Below are positions 11,271-22,522 of a DNA stretch of 64,000 bases, one piece after another. The position numbers and the translations under genes were made by a program. The notes under the pieces were generated by a model. The model had not been told where the DNA came from. It saw only the letters and a list, made by a program, of their open reading frames with translations, and searched no databases. Location: the NCBI GenBank assembly GCA_963682175.1, contig OY821784.1, positions 30,361,621 to 30,425,620 on the forward strand, written 5' to 3'. The stretch's first letter is position 1, and every line of letters starts with the position of its first letter. The DNA is from Triglochin maritima (lineage: Eukaryota; Streptophyta; Magnoliopsida; Alismatales; Juncaginaceae).

Positions 11271-11676
11271 TCACGACGTCATGGCCTAAACGTTGTCGTT
11301 TGCTTAGTGGCATTGAGACTTTTGGGACCTCCGGATCTTGACTTTCTCATTCGGCTTCATGACCTTTGGCCGAGGGAGGTGAGGCATTAAGGAGTGTGGA
11401 GAGTCGCGATTAGGCGTCGTCTAGTCTAAAGACTCGTAACCAGCCTAAGCTTGTTTGAGCCGTGTTTGCTAAATAGGTTTCTACCCTTACTCTTTACCCA
11501 CGCTAGCTCTAGGGATTCTTCCCTTCTCCTCTGAGTCATCTTCTTCTCACCTACTTTTACGTTCTACTCTCCTCCCCTTTACACTCTCTATAAGCATTTT
11601 AGGGTCGAGTCAAACAGTTTTTGCAAGTTTGGCCTTGTGGTGGTGAGAGTGTTCGACTCGAGAGTAATGTGTCGAG

Positions 11677-12085
11677 ATGGATGGTTACATAGGTGACCAT
11701 CCATTTCATTGTTGGAACCATGACTATTCTCCCTGGTATTCTGGACTCATGCATCCTGGGATGCCTAAGACTAACACCCAACATGGTTGCGACAATCTTA
11801 ATTGTGTGGCTGAGCAGTCTTCAAATTTGGGAAATATAAGAGAGACACTGACTGCTAGACCACTATCTAGTTGTGTCGGATCATATGTTGGTCAACAAAC
11901 TGAGACATTACAAGAAATGGTTGCCTCTTTCATGCGTGCGGTGGATGATATGAGTGCACCGGTGGCTCCAGTAGCTTTACCGTGTGACTGTTGCAGGTTG
12001 AGTGGTCACGTTATCGGGGAATATCCTTATGTTCCCCCAGAGCTTGAGTATGAGCATACATTTTCCCAAAATGATCAATGTGACA
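11677..12085 (+). CDS. Short gag-like protein with degenerate zinc knuckle (TRG-2), split by insertion
   Basis: An open frame from ATG 11677 (MDGYIGDHPFHCWNHDYSPW) lacks the RETROTRANS_GAG core found in TRG-1 and TRG-3. Its second half aligns with the C-terminal gag region of TRG-1: an ETLQEMVASFMRAVDDM stretch, then a knuckle read as CDCCRLSGHVIGEY, then PPELEYEH (PPEMEH in TRG-1). The last knuckle Cys is replaced by Tyr. The frame is cut at 12086 by an inverted solo LTR, and codons beyond that point belong to the insertion. The N-terminal 70 or so residues match nothing I recognise. This may be a gag deletion derivative that kept only the RNA-binding end. Confidence 0.55.
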
Positions 12086-13464
12086 TGTTAAACGTTTTAC
12101 TATTAACCGCAAGTGCACGGCCGTCTGTGAAGACGAGACAAGTATGGGTCGATCCGCAGGGAGGTGTGTAGTCTCTGATTTGTCCTAAATCAAGTGGTGA
12201 AATAGAGGAGAAGAAGTTTGATTACGCTAAACTAGATTACACTAAACTAGTAGTTAACAAATGCGAAAGAACAACTCACGATTGACTAAAACTAAACTAA
12301 AGACTTAACAAAGAAGCTAGAATTCAGGAAGAGAAACCCCTGAAAGGTGGACTGAGTGTACACATGTAATAAGAAGGTGAAGAATGCATTCAATATGCAC
12401 AAATGTAGGTTGTGTTTTCATGCATAGGAAGTGTCTAATGATTGTGGCAAAACCTATCAATCTAATCACTAACCTAGTTGATTAACATTAGCATACACAA
12501 GTTGGTTATTAAGAACCTAACAAGCATGGAAGGTGTTTAATAGTTGTGGCAAATCTCATCAAGTTAAGTATTCTAATCTAAAAAAACAAGCATACATTCA
12601 TATTCATCAACACATTTCATTAAAATAACATTCATTCACATTCTTCATTACATGTATACACATCATCTCCACCCCCAAAGGGGGATGTAACTACTCACTG
12701 AGCATTAAGTTAGCTATTATGTTAAGAGAAGAAAACATTTTAGCTAAGTCTACTAAGATTAATGAAACAAAATTAAGCTAAGCATGCAAGAAACATAAGA
12801 GAGGCAACATGAACTAAGAACGATTTATTTTATTTCAGACTCACATTACAAGTAGCGTCTCTCCACTTGAGTTGTTGCTCCAAGGCTTTACTATAAGTAG
12901 AGGGAGTGGCCACCAAGCATGTAGTACATTACAAGGGAGGAGGAAGAGTTCTAATAATAGTCATGGAAAAATGTAACTGAGGACAATCCCCCGATTTGGG
13001 ACTAATGACATACTATAAATGGACATAAAACACTATAATACAACACCTGGCTAAACCTAATCGGGTTTGGAGCAAATCCAACCGCCAATTGGCGGTCTGG
13101 ATTGCTTGGATTCGGCCTTGGCTTGGATGAGACTTTTCTGGATTGATTTCTTCATGTGTAGTGTACCCAAATTGGTTGCTGGAGTTTAGCCCAGATCTAA
13201 TTGCCAAAATACTCCTCATGATGGTGTGAAGTTTCTCAATTTGCTTATTGGTCCTTTTTGTTGCATCCAGGTCCTTCCCTCTTGCATATCAGTTCATAAG
13301 TCTCACAATTCAGTTATTTTTCTTGCGTTCAGGTCTTTTTTGTGTCTCTTCTTCTCTAACATGTTTATTACTGAAACTTAAACATAAAACTCGTTATGTA
13401 GCATTGCTTAGGTTCAAAATAGAGGATATAAGACACGAATATATGCATGATATGATGTCAATCA
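12086..13464 (-). repeat. Inverted solo LTR of the TRG-1/TRG-2 family
   Basis: On the minus strand it starts TGATTGACATCATATCATGC (13464) and ends CGTTTAACA (12086), 1379 bp, matching the TRG-1 LTR throughout. It includes the palindrome ACCGCCAATTGGCGGT (about 13081-13096) and the segment CTACTTATAGTAAAGCCTTGGAGCAA. It sits in the gag-like frame of TRG-2 in the opposite orientation, with no internal sequence attached. The flanks TGACA and TTACG agree at only three of five positions, so the target duplication has decayed or been lost. Confidence 0.85.
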
Positions 13465-14463
13465 TTACGCATCCGTGTACAACCCAAGAGGGATGGATTC
13501 GTAAGGAGAGAATACTGATTCAAATTTTTATATATCACAGCCGCCCCCATTATTCTCCTCTTGAAAACCCACATCCCTACCATCCACCCCCCATGACCAC
13601 ATGGACTCAGCCTATCAACACCCAATGCAACAATTTCCCAAATTCTGACATGAACCTCATTGTTGACCCCAGACTTGATTCTTTGGAACAAACATCCAAA
13701 TGTTCATGGAAACCACTCAAAATTTATTGAAGTCCAACTTGAATTCATTGCAAACTATGGGAATGCAAGTGAGTCAGATGACACAACAATTACGTGAGCG
13801 TGAGGAGGGTGACATTTCTTTTCAACGTGAGCATTCATTTTTTGATATCGAACCACCACCACATCCACAAATTCAAAACACAATCATTCAGAGTAAAACT
13901 CCTAGTCAGTCTGAGGAACATGGGGTTTCAATTCATGATCACTTAGAGGAGGATTCTATTCAAATTGAGAATAGCATGGACCAGTTTCATTATGAGTCGG
14001 CACAAGATTGTGCCTTATCTTTTTGTCCCATAGCCCTTGCGCCACATGATCTAAATGTCGTGTCTCTTAAGGACTCACCTTTAGTGGATCAAGAGCTCCC
14101 TAATACCCCTAAGTTCATACGACTTGCTGAGAGTTTGTCTCTCACTATTGTTCCTGATCATCTTGAAAATGAAGGGACACCAAACAACTACATTGCGAAT
14201 GAGGTATTAGGAGTTCCTTAGAGGATACCTTGGGCCGACGACCCACTTTCTATTTGCCTAGTTCATCGGGCAAGGATAATGAGGTTGTTGGCCTCGTTCG
14301 GGCGCACCAGCCTATTGATTGGCGAGTTTGGATTTACAATCATAACTTCAATACTGCAATGGGAGAAACTATTCTTCCGTTGCGCAATTACGACAAAACT
14401 CTTGAGAGGTTCGAGCTCTTTCAGCTTGATCTTTTTAATCAGACGCCTTTGCGTCTTGATTAA
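13465..14463 (+). pseudogene. TRG-2 C-terminal tail reading frames
   Basis: After the solo LTR the frames resume with a Pro/Tyr-rich segment, then a frame at 13700-14221 (MFMETTQNLLKSNLNSLQTM). A stop at its end is followed by 14230-14463, containing HQPIDWRVW and FELFQLDLF. TRG-1 has the equivalents TQIGQLAQ-like text, PPIGWRVLF and FEPFSFDFS at its C-terminus. The retropepsin domain that lies between these parts in TRG-1 is absent. The frames are acidic and rich in Ser, Pro, Gln and Asp, and I recognise no enzyme fold. The shared PI-x-WRV segment suggests an inherited C-terminal module of unknown role. Confidence 0.55.
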
Positions 14464-15267
14464 GAACCACTCCTTGCATCTTGTGTACTTCGTGAGGGGG
14501 GCCCACACATGAGTATTTTGGCCCCGCGTGGTGTCATGTTCTCATTCCATGTATATTGACCCACTTTTGAGGTTCTCATTTGATGTCATTTGACAAATGA
14601 CGATGGTAACTTATTTTTGTACATTGTTATATTTGAAAAAAAAGGAAGAAGACTCCAAGAGAGCATTGATTGTTGTAGAGCCCAACTCATGAATATTTGG
14701 GCTCCATTTGTTTCATGTATTTGTCTTCCTTCTTAAGTATCTCATAGGTTTTCGAGAATTTGGTTATATGTCCATCCATAGAACCATGAACTTCCTTTTG
14801 CACTTCACGTTCGTGAGATATTTTATTTTTCATGCATAAATACATGTCGTATCATGCTTGCATACATTGGGCACAATGCATGAAGTGGGGGGTGCTTTAC
14901 ATTTGTATATATGTGGAGTCAAGTCTTTTCACTTTGTTTTTTGTTTTCTTTTGTTGTATTGTTAGGGTCATGTTAGTGTGCTGCAATTTACATTGATATA
15001 TCTGGTATACCATGATCCTTGGGCGACTTGCCTTCTTTTGCTTGCCTAGTACTTTAAAATTTTCATTTCTTTCAAAATCTTCATGTGTTTGTGAAAGAAA
15101 ATATTTTGTGGGTTTTGCGTGTGTTTAGTATGTGCAAAACCGTTGAGAGGCAAAGTAAAAAGAAGCTCCCAAAATTGACTTGAACATGATGCATTATGTT
15201 ATCTAGTACACCGGCTTTAGGTTTTATCTAGTCGTAAGGATACACCCTGGTTTTCCCTCGGGGGAGA
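14464..15267 (+). other. TRG-2 3' untranslated region, first part
   Basis: Non-coding and aligned with TRG-1 38870-39475. Shared stretches include GTGTGCTGCA, CTTGCCTAGT, TTGTGGGTTTTG and CTAGTC(G)TAAGGATACACCC. It is interrupted at 15267 by TRG-3 and resumes at 22523. Confidence 0.75.
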
Positions 15268-16435
15268 TGATGAAGATTTAAATTTATACCGCAAGTGCAC
15301 GGCGTCTATGAAGACGTGGCAAGTACGGGTCGAACACAAGGAGGGAGAGATTTCGTAGTTGATGTTATTTTCGATTTAGAGGAAGAAGGAGAGAAGAATC
15401 AATTGGGTTTTTAGGTTTTTGGATTATAATTATCTAAAGCAAGAACAAGAACAAAAAGAGAAATCCGTTGGATGGAGGTTTAGATTTAGGTTTAGATCAG
15501 AGAATTACTGAAACTTATTGTAAATCATGTTAGTTATGAAGCATTACAAGATAAATGACTTAACATAAACTCAAGTAATCAAAATATACTAATCATGAAC
15601 TTAAAATAATAACATGCAATTCATCTTCTCTAACCCTCAATCCGTCACCTCCACCCTTTGGAAAGAGTTAGAAACTCATAGAGGGAGGAAGAAGAAGGGA
15701 TCCTAGAGACATTAAAAGGAAACTAAAACAAGAATTAAAGGAACAGAATTTTATTAATAAAACTAAGGTACACAAATAAGAACAACAACCAAGGACCCTA
15801 TTTACATCGTTCTCGGGTCTATTTATAGTTGCTACAAGGGACTTAGGTATAGAATTGGATAGTACACGTGTCCATACACGACTGGACGAAATTGGGACAC
15901 ACAGATCGACCAATGGGCGGCGGAATCGCCGCACATCATGTGTATTGTGCGGCGGATTCGCCTCACACGTTGGTCGGATTTAATCAGGATTTTTGTCACG
16001 CGTTTATGGTATGATTTGATCCTCCTTTGCGCGTCTGGATTGATTCTTTCCATTGTCTTGAGCTCCGGATTAATTCCTTCCATTGTTGGAGATTTATATT
16101 TGATTTTTCTTTTGACTTTCTCCACACAATAACTTGGTCCTTTTATTTTGCAATCAGGTCCTTGGCATTTTGCAATTAAGCCCTTGACCTTTTTTGTAAT
16201 TAGCTCCTTGAATGCTTTTATGCTTGGATGCATTTCCATTTGGAACCCGATAAACTTGAACTCGGTCTTTATGATAGAAATGAATCTTTTGCACGCGTTT
16301 ATGCTCGGAATGTGGGTAATTTGCATTCAGGTCCCTGTATTCTGTAAATACGACTAAACACATACCTTAGTAGCATTTATTGATATAAAAGTAGTCTAAA
16401 TGAAAGACATATGATGCAATGTATGCAATGCATCA
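15268..16435 (-). repeat. TRG-3 3' LTR (1168 bp)
   Basis: Edges TGATGAAGATTT and GCAATGCATCA. The minus-strand TATA box is read from TATTTATA at 15820-15827. A palindrome pair, GGCGGAATCGCCGC and GTGCGGCGGATTCGCC, lies at 15913-15963. It keeps a 37-bp segment lost from the other LTR. Confidence 0.93.
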
Positions 16436-16448
16436 AATACCCCCACAC
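16436..16448 (-). other. Polypurine tract (TRG-3)
   Basis: The minus strand reads GTGTGGGGGTATT directly against the 3' LTR. TRG-1 has the same string at 40327-40339, and TRG-2 has GTGTGAGGGTATT. Plus-strand DNA synthesis would be primed here. Confidence 0.8.
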
Positions 16449-16512
16449 CTAGATTTTGCTAGTCCCTAGCAAAGCAGAATATAAGAAAATGAAAGCAGGG
16501 AAATCGTAACTC

Positions 16513-16640
16513 ACTTTCGTAGGAATCACGGTTGCACTTAGCATGTGCAACAAGCCTTTAAACCTCCAAGTTGCCTTAGAGAACGAGTTTTGTCTCGTGA
16601 GGGTTTTCAGCTGACACACCCACAAAGTCTTAATTCAACA
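16513..16640 (-). other. Conserved 3' block with stem-loop (TRG-3)
   Basis: On the minus strand: GAAAACCCTCACGAGAC, then GGCTTGTTGCACATGCTAAGTGCAA, then a CGTGATTCC TACGAAAGTGAG tail. The stem TTGCAC/GTGCAA (16532-16550) closes a 7-nt loop ATGCTAA. The same block stands beside the polypurine tract in TRG-1 and TRG-2. Confidence 0.75.
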
Positions 16641-17534
16641 TTCCATTAATAGCTCTCAATATTTTTACCTCAACCTTATACATCTCACTTAGAATTTTTG
16701 CATACTCATTATATAAATCTAACTCATTAAAAATATGACTTGGTCTTTGTTCCTCCAACATTCACACCACTAACCCTTCTACACATGTTTATCACTTGAA
16801 TTATTTTGCACGCCTCCTCTGGTGGTGAAGTATCATTCGGATCAACCATGGCATGGATCATTCTTTTAGCTTTGGGCCTTGAGTATTATTATTATTATTT
16901 TCTTTTCTTTCGTGATTCAACACATTTGCTTTTTGACACTTTTACCCTTTTGCATTCGTGTAGCGAGTTTGGTTGATAATCCCGAGCTGGTAGACTCAAG
17001 TTACCGGGTTTCAAGATACCCCTACGGACCAGTGACTCAAAGGCTTGGGCTTTTGTAGTCATTTTGCAAAATGTGTTTTCCTCACTTTATTCCTTTATTT
17101 TTATTTTCCTCAAGGCTTAATTGCTATTAGAAGTCCACACTTCCCGGTATATTTTCCTCAACCTCTGCTTTTTATCAACCACTTCAAAGATTTGATTCAT
17201 CCAATTTAAGTGCATACATGTCTTAAAGGGCAATGAGTTATTTCTTTGGAACTTAGATTTATGTCATAATTTCTACAAGCAGAACTATATATAATAAGGA
17301 ACAAAAACTTAATGCAATTTGTACACGGGTTTTGGCAGTTCAATCTTAAGCTATGTCATAGAATATTGATTTTTTTTTAAATAAAGCAGAACAGAAAATC
17401 AAATAGATAGATATGTACATATATAAACACCCCCCACACCTAAATCATGCATTGTCCTCAATGTATGCACAGATACAATAAATGCACTTATTACCTGCGT
17501 CGGCTTGCGGTAGAGGGGTTGAGTTTGCTCAAAG

Positions 17535-18680
17535 TCAACCATAATCAGAACTGGATTGAATGACACCATGTTGGTGCATGTATCCAGTTGAATTGTTCCC
17601 CATGTTGACTTGAGGAAAAGATTCCACTCTTCTCACTTGAATTGGTTCGCTTGTTTGCTCGAGTGATGGTGGTTGGGTAAATGAATTACTCCCTTTTTTC
17701 TTACATCCTTTTTGCTTATGTGATGATTTATTTGATTCAGAAATCTGATAAATACGTGCTCTCATCACAACATCACTTGGGTTGCATATTATTTCTGGCT
17801 CATTATCAATATGGAAGATATTAAATTCTGCTTTTAAGTTCCCGAAAGATACTTGCATGAGCCCATTTCGACAGTTTATTAATGCTTCCGAAGTGGCTAA
17901 AAAGGGTCTACCTAAAATTACAGGGATTTGTCGATTAGGATTTACAACAGGTTCAGTATCAAGTACGACAAAATCCACTGGATAAATGAAGTCACCAACC
18001 TTAATCAAAACGTCCTCTACTATACCTCTCGGTTTCTTAACAGAACAATCAGCGAATTGGAGGGTTGTCCTAGAGGGTTTCAGTGGACCAAGGTTGAGTT
18101 GCTCGTAGACAGAAAATGGGAGCAAGTTAACGCTTGCACCAAGGTCTAGAAGGGCTTTATTGATAAACGTATCTCCTATTGAACATGAAATTGTGGGACA
18201 CCCCGGGTCCTTATATTTTATAGGAGATGTGTTGGAAAGAATTGAGCATATGTTTGCAGTTAAGAATGCCTTCTTTGGTACATTCGTTTTTCTCTTCTTA
18301 GTGCACAAATCTTTTAAGAATTTAGCATAAGCAGGTATTTGTTGAATCATGTCTAAGAGTGGAATGTTTACCTTAACTTGCTTAAATACTTCCAAGATTT
18401 TCTCTATTTGTGCACTAGAGTTCTTTTTGAGTCTATTGGGAAATGGGGCTTTAGGCACATAGACTCGCTCAGGTTCAGGTTGAGCTACAGGTTCAGGTGG
18501 GGTAGGTGGATTGGGCTTTTCAATTTGGACGTCGGGTTCAGTGGTCAAGTCATATGTGGGTGCTTGATGGCTAGATTGATTAGTTATTCTAGGGTTTACC
18601 ACATTATTGTCAATTTGTCTTCCGGACCGTAATGATACTACAACATTGATTTGTTGGAACGGTCCTTCCTCATTAACCAT
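17535..18680 (-). CDS. TRG-3 retropepsin-like protease region
   Basis: 381 codons from the first Met after an in-frame stop. The order is a Pro/Glu-rich linker (about residues 40-80), FPNRLKKNSSAQIEKILEVF and a Lys-rich KDLCTKKRKTNVPKKAFL segment. The aspartic protease core follows, with LLDLGASVNLLPFSVYEQL (D-x-G catalytic loop) and the C-terminal ILGRPFLATSEALINCRNG. This is the Athila-like retropepsin arrangement. The last 80 or so residues are low-complexity and end in a stop, with no RT following. The frame is the same as that of gag upstream, so both were probably one polyprotein. It would process gag in the particle. Confidence 0.85.
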   Translation of the reverse strand: MVNEEGPFQQINVVVSLRSGRQIDNNVVNPRITNQSSHQAPTYDLTTEPDVQIEKPNPPTPPEPVAQPEPERVYVPKAPFPNRLKKNSSAQIEKILEVFKQVKVNIPLLDMIQQIPAYAKFLKDLCTKKRKTNVPKKAFLTANICSILSNTSPIKYKDPGCPTISCSIGDTFINKALLDLGASVNLLPFSVYEQLNLGPLKPSRTTLQFADCSVKKPRGIVEDVLIKVGDFIYPVDFVVLDTEPVVNPNRQIPVILGRPFLATSEALINCRNGLMQVSFGNLKAEFNIFHIDNEPEIICNPSDVVMRARIYQISESNKSSHKQKGCKKKGSNSFTQPPSLEQTSEPIQVRRVESFPQVNMGNNSTGYMHQHGVIQSSSDYG

Positions 18681-18839
18681 TTGAACCGGTCTAGGGTTGT
18701 TATTTCCTGAAGGTGGTTGATAAGATTGATATTGATTATTAGTTCTGGGGTTTACCTCAGGTTGACTTGGAAATTGGCCCTTTTCTCTTTCACCTATTAT
18801 CTGTGCTAATTGGCTGACCTGTGTCTCTAGCCTTTGGAA

Positions 18840-20060
18840 TTATTGGTTGGTTGTTTGTATAAAAGTTGTCATTAAATTTTCTAATTTTGTCAACCTAACC
18901 TCATGATTTCCATTATTACCCCCAGATGATGTATTATTTTGGTTATATGGGGTTGGTTGTTGTCTAGGAGGTTGTCCTTGTTGGGTCCACGAAAAATTGG
19001 GATGATTACGCCAACCTGGGTTATAGGTTGATGCGTAAGGATCATTTCTAGAATTGTTAAATGTGGCATTAACATGTTCCAGGTTCACACAGTCCTCCAT
19101 TAAATGACCAGTCTGACCACATCTAGAGCAAGGGATAGACAAGGGTTGATTCATTCGGGGTTGATTTTGTAGCTCTAGACTTTCCATTCTACGCATTAGG
19201 GTAGCTAGTTTTGCCTCAGCCGCTATGTTGGAGTCTATAGCTAAGACACCTGGTCGGGGTTGACTCGCTATTCTAGATCCAATACTCGGGTTGATGGGTG
19301 TTCTAGCATTGTCCCATTGCATACTATTTTCAGCTAAATCCTCAAGAAAAGTCCAGGCATCATTTTCATTTTTGGACATAAAGTTCCCTTGGCTCACAGA
19401 TTCTAGCATAACCCTAGATGTGGGTGTCAATCCCTCATAAATAATTTGGCATAATTGCCACTTCGGAATTCCGTGATGAGGGCATTGGGTCAAGACACTC
19501 TTAAATCTCTCAAGATAGGAATAGAACGGCTCGCTCTCAGACTGAACGAATGCAACAATTTCATTCCTAATCTTCATAGTCTTATGGTTGGGGAAATATT
19601 TTTTTAGGAAAACTTGAACAAATTCGGCTCAACTTCTAATAGATCTTTCGGCTAGACTATATAGCCATTTCTTAGCGTCGTCCTTCAGTGCTAGAGGCAC
19701 GAATTTCAGACGCACTGCCTCTTCAGGGATATGCTGGTATTGCATAAGAGAGCAGATTTCTTCAAATTCTCTAAGGAAGAGATATGGGTCTTCCCTAGAG
19801 GTGAACTTAGGCAGCATACTCATGTATTGTGCCTTAAGTTCGAAGTCGCGACCCGGTATGGTGGGCATGACGATGCACGATGGCTGAGCAGCCATCGTTG
19901 GGTAGCACCGATCCCTCAAAGTTATAGGTTGCGCAACAGGCGGGTCCACTACGTTCTCACCCATTAGATCCGGGTGAGGTGGTGCAACAGATGGGTTGGG
20001 GTTAAGCTCTAGACTGGAATCCAGATGAACTCGTGAGAGTCGATTGCTTAAATCCCGCAC
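18840..20060 (-). pseudogene. TRG-3 gag with complete zinc knuckle, one internal stop
   Basis: Reads from ATG 20060 (MRDLSNRLSRVHLD). Landmarks are PITLRDRCYPTMAAQPSCIV, LFLREFEEIC, KFVPLALKDDAKKWLYSLAE, then an in-frame stop at 19629-19631 where TRG-1 has Trp. It continues with MKIRNEIVAFVQSESEPFYS, YLERFKSVLTQCPHHGIP and LCQIIYEGL. The zinc knuckle CSRCGQTGHLMEDC is a full CX2CX4HX4C. A second in-frame stop at 18840-18842 separates gag from protease. The architecture is that of Athila-type gag. Apart from the two nonsense codons the frame is undamaged over about 840 codons, consistent with recent activity of the family. Confidence 0.88.
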
Positions 20061-20574
20061 CCAAATCTGAGTGCACCGGTTTGAATTAATTTTTGAATTT
20101 GAATTCGAAATTTAAATTTCAAATTCAATTCCAAAAATTAATTACTCTTTTTTTTTTTAAATTTTCGTTTTTTTTTATTTTTTATTTTTTTTAAAGGGAA
20201 ACAAACAATAGAAAGGTAAAGATGAGAAGGGAAAGAAGACTCAGACGAGAAGGGAAACTTAACTCTAAAGGATAAAAATTAGGGTTGGTCAGAAATTTCT
20301 TGAACAAGCATGGTTAAAACAATCCTAGACCTAGTGTCACTTAAATCTAGACGACTCCTAACTGGTTGAGTTGAATTGATTCGCTTGATTCACCTCCCTC
20401 ACCAATCAAACCAAGTTGGCCAGTCAGTGTATAGCTAGTGGGGGCGCTTCCGACAGAGTCGGTGCCAATTAGACAACCACTTCGCTTGGAAGACTCTCGT
20501 CAACACAAAAACACTTCCTAGACACCAAATTGAATTCGATCGGCTTCAGGTCATAGCAAGTCAAACCAATTCTT

Positions 20575-20702
20575 CTCCTTAATTGAGTCCGAGTCCTTAG
20601 GGGCCAATGTCTAATTGATTTTAAATTTAGGCTTGGGTGATACTTTAGGATTGTGGTTTGTGGGCCACGGGAGGGTGATGAAATCCCCACCGTATCTTTT
20701 CC
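20575..20702 (-). other. Conserved leader block (TRG-3)
   Basis: The minus strand gives AAAAGATACGGTGGGGATTT, then CATCACCC, GCCCACAAACCACA and AAAATCAATTAGACATTGGC CCCTAAGGA, in the same order as in the TRG-1 and TRG-2 leaders. It lies between the primer site and gag. Confidence 0.72.
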
Positions 20703-21367
20703 TACGGAGTTGCCCTTAAGATAGTTTAACTTAGATCTAACAAAGATAGTCAAACAATGGTCTTTTTAATGGAGGCAATTGCAAGGTTGTATGCAAATTA
20801 AATTATATGCTTAAATGCAATCGTTAAAAACCGCGATACGTACCTTGCCTCCAGCACTCTTCAACAGAAATTGATTTGCAAGAATTTAGCAAGAATAATG
20901 CAAACAAAACATTATATGATGCATGCACTAAGGTCTTTCTAATTTTGCGAATTTTAGGTCAGAGTTGAAATATTGCCAATTATGGAATTGTAAACCCTAA
21001 CACATGCAATTCTACGAAAGGAAACTTTTCAACAATTCAGATTTTACGAGAAAGGCAAGAAAAGTTACCTCCGCAATGCTCAGTCAGGTTCGCCGCCTGC
21101 TCTCAGAGATTCCAGTAGCTCAATACGACCACCCGAAGATGCAGACGACACCCTCAAAATTTGAAGACCGGATCCTTAGGTTGTGCGACGATTTCGCCGC
21201 AAATGCTTCTTATGGGGCGGCGGATTTGCCGCTCTTTAAGCTCAGAATGCGCTCGTATTTCGCCGCGCGCTCTGTTGTCTCCTGAAACACAAATCCAAAT
21301 ACTTAGATCGCGCACAAGATAAACAGGAAAAATCGAAAACACAAAAACAACAAAAATCTGCGTCGCC
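20703..21367 (-). other. TRG-3 leader, remaining part
   Basis: Non-coding sequence between the primer site and the conserved block. A palindrome-like pair (ATTTCGCCGCAAATG and GGCGGCGGATTTGCCGC at about 21190-21230) is related to the LTR palindromes of this family. Nothing else is recognised. Confidence 0.5.
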
Positions 21368-21385
21368 TCCCCGGCAACAGCGCCA
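21368..21385 (-). other. Primer binding site, tRNA-Asp type (TRG-3)
   Basis: The minus strand TGGCGCTGTTGCCGGGGA complements the tRNA-Asp 3' end with one mismatch. It lies six bases from the 5' LTR. Confidence 0.9.
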
Positions 21386-21391
21386 AAAACT

Positions 21392-22522
21392 TGATGAAGA
21401 TTTAAATTTATACCCTAAGTGCACGGCGTCTATGAAGACGTGGCAAGTACGGGTCGAACACAAGGAGGGAGAGATTTCGTAGTTGATGTTATTTTCGATT
21501 TAGAGGAAGAAGGAGAGAAGAATCAATTGGGTTTTTAGGTTTTTGGATTATAATTATCTAAAGCAAGAACAAGAACAAAAAGAGAAATCCGTTGGATGGA
21601 GGTTTAGATTTAGGTTTAGATCAGAGAATTACTGAAACTTATTGTAAATCATGTTAGTTATGAAGCATTACAAGATAAATGACTTAACATAAACTCAAGT
21701 AATCAAAATATACTAATCATGAACTTAAAATAATAACATGCAATTCATCTTCTCTAACCCTCAATCCGTCACCTCCACCCTTTGGAAAGAGTTAGAAACT
21801 CATAGAGGGAGGAAGAAGAAGGGATCCTAGAGACATTAAAAGAAAACTAAAACAAGAATTAAAGGAACAGAATTTTATTAATAAATCTAAGGTACACAAA
21901 TAAGAACAACAACCAAGGACCCTATTTACATCGTTCTCGGGTCTATTTATAGTTGCTACAAGGGACTTAGGTATAGAATTGGGACACACAGATCGACCAA
22001 TGGGCGGCGGAATCGCCGCACATCATGTGTATTGTGCGGCAGATTCGCCTCACACGTTGGTCGGATTTAATCAGGATTTTTGTCACGCGTTTATGGTATG
22101 ATTTGATCCTCCTTTGCGCGTCTGGATTGATTCTTTCCATTGTCTTGAGCTCCGGATTAATTCCTTCCATTGTTGGAGATTTATATTTGATTTTTCTTTT
22201 GACTTTCTCCACACAATAACTTGGTCCTTTTATTTTGCAATCAGGTCCTTGGCATTTTGCAATTAAGCCCTTGACCTTTTTTGTAATTAGCTCCTTGAAT
22301 GCTTTTATGCTTGGATGCATTTCCATTTGGAACCCGATAAACTTGAACTCGGTCTTTATGATAGAAATGAATCTTTTGCACGCGTTTATGCTCGGAATGT
22401 GGGTAATTTGCATTCAGGTCCCTGTATTCTGTAAATACGACTAAACACATACCTTAGTAGCATTTATTGATATAAAAGTAGTCTAAATGAAAGACATATG
22501 ATGCAATGTATGCAATGCATCA
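21392..22522 (-). repeat. TRG-3 5' LTR (1131 bp)
   Basis: Same edges as its partner. It differs mainly by a 37-bp deletion between two AATTGG copies near 21978 that are both present at 15848-15894. The minus-strand TATA (TATTTATA on the plus strand) is at 21944-21951, with palindromes at about 22000-22050. Confidence 0.93.

Larger units (their letters stand above)
15268..22522 (-). mobile_element. TRG-3: complete gag-protease LTR element without pol
   Basis: The two LTRs (15268-16435 and 21392-22522) are bounded by a perfect 5-bp target duplication, GGAGA, at 15263-15267 and 22523-22527. Internally, right to left: tRNA-Asp-type primer site, long leader, gag with a complete zinc knuckle, retropepsin, 3' block and polypurine tract. 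There is no reverse transcriptase, RNase H or integrase, and no room or residue of them. Structurally it fits the plant TR-GAG class of non-autonomous elements that rely on another element's enzymes. The LTRs are nearly identical apart from one 37-bp deletion, so the insertion is recent relative to its host TRG-2. Confidence 0.93.

Noticed and set aside
13248..13730. Open frame across the right edge of the inverted solo LTR
   Set aside because: It starts inside the LTR and runs into TRG-2 sequence, so it is a chance fusion across an insertion boundary.
15938..16357. Hydrophobic plus-strand frames duplicated at 22025-22444
   Set aside because: They are duplicated because they lie in the two TRG-3 LTRs, not because they are genes.
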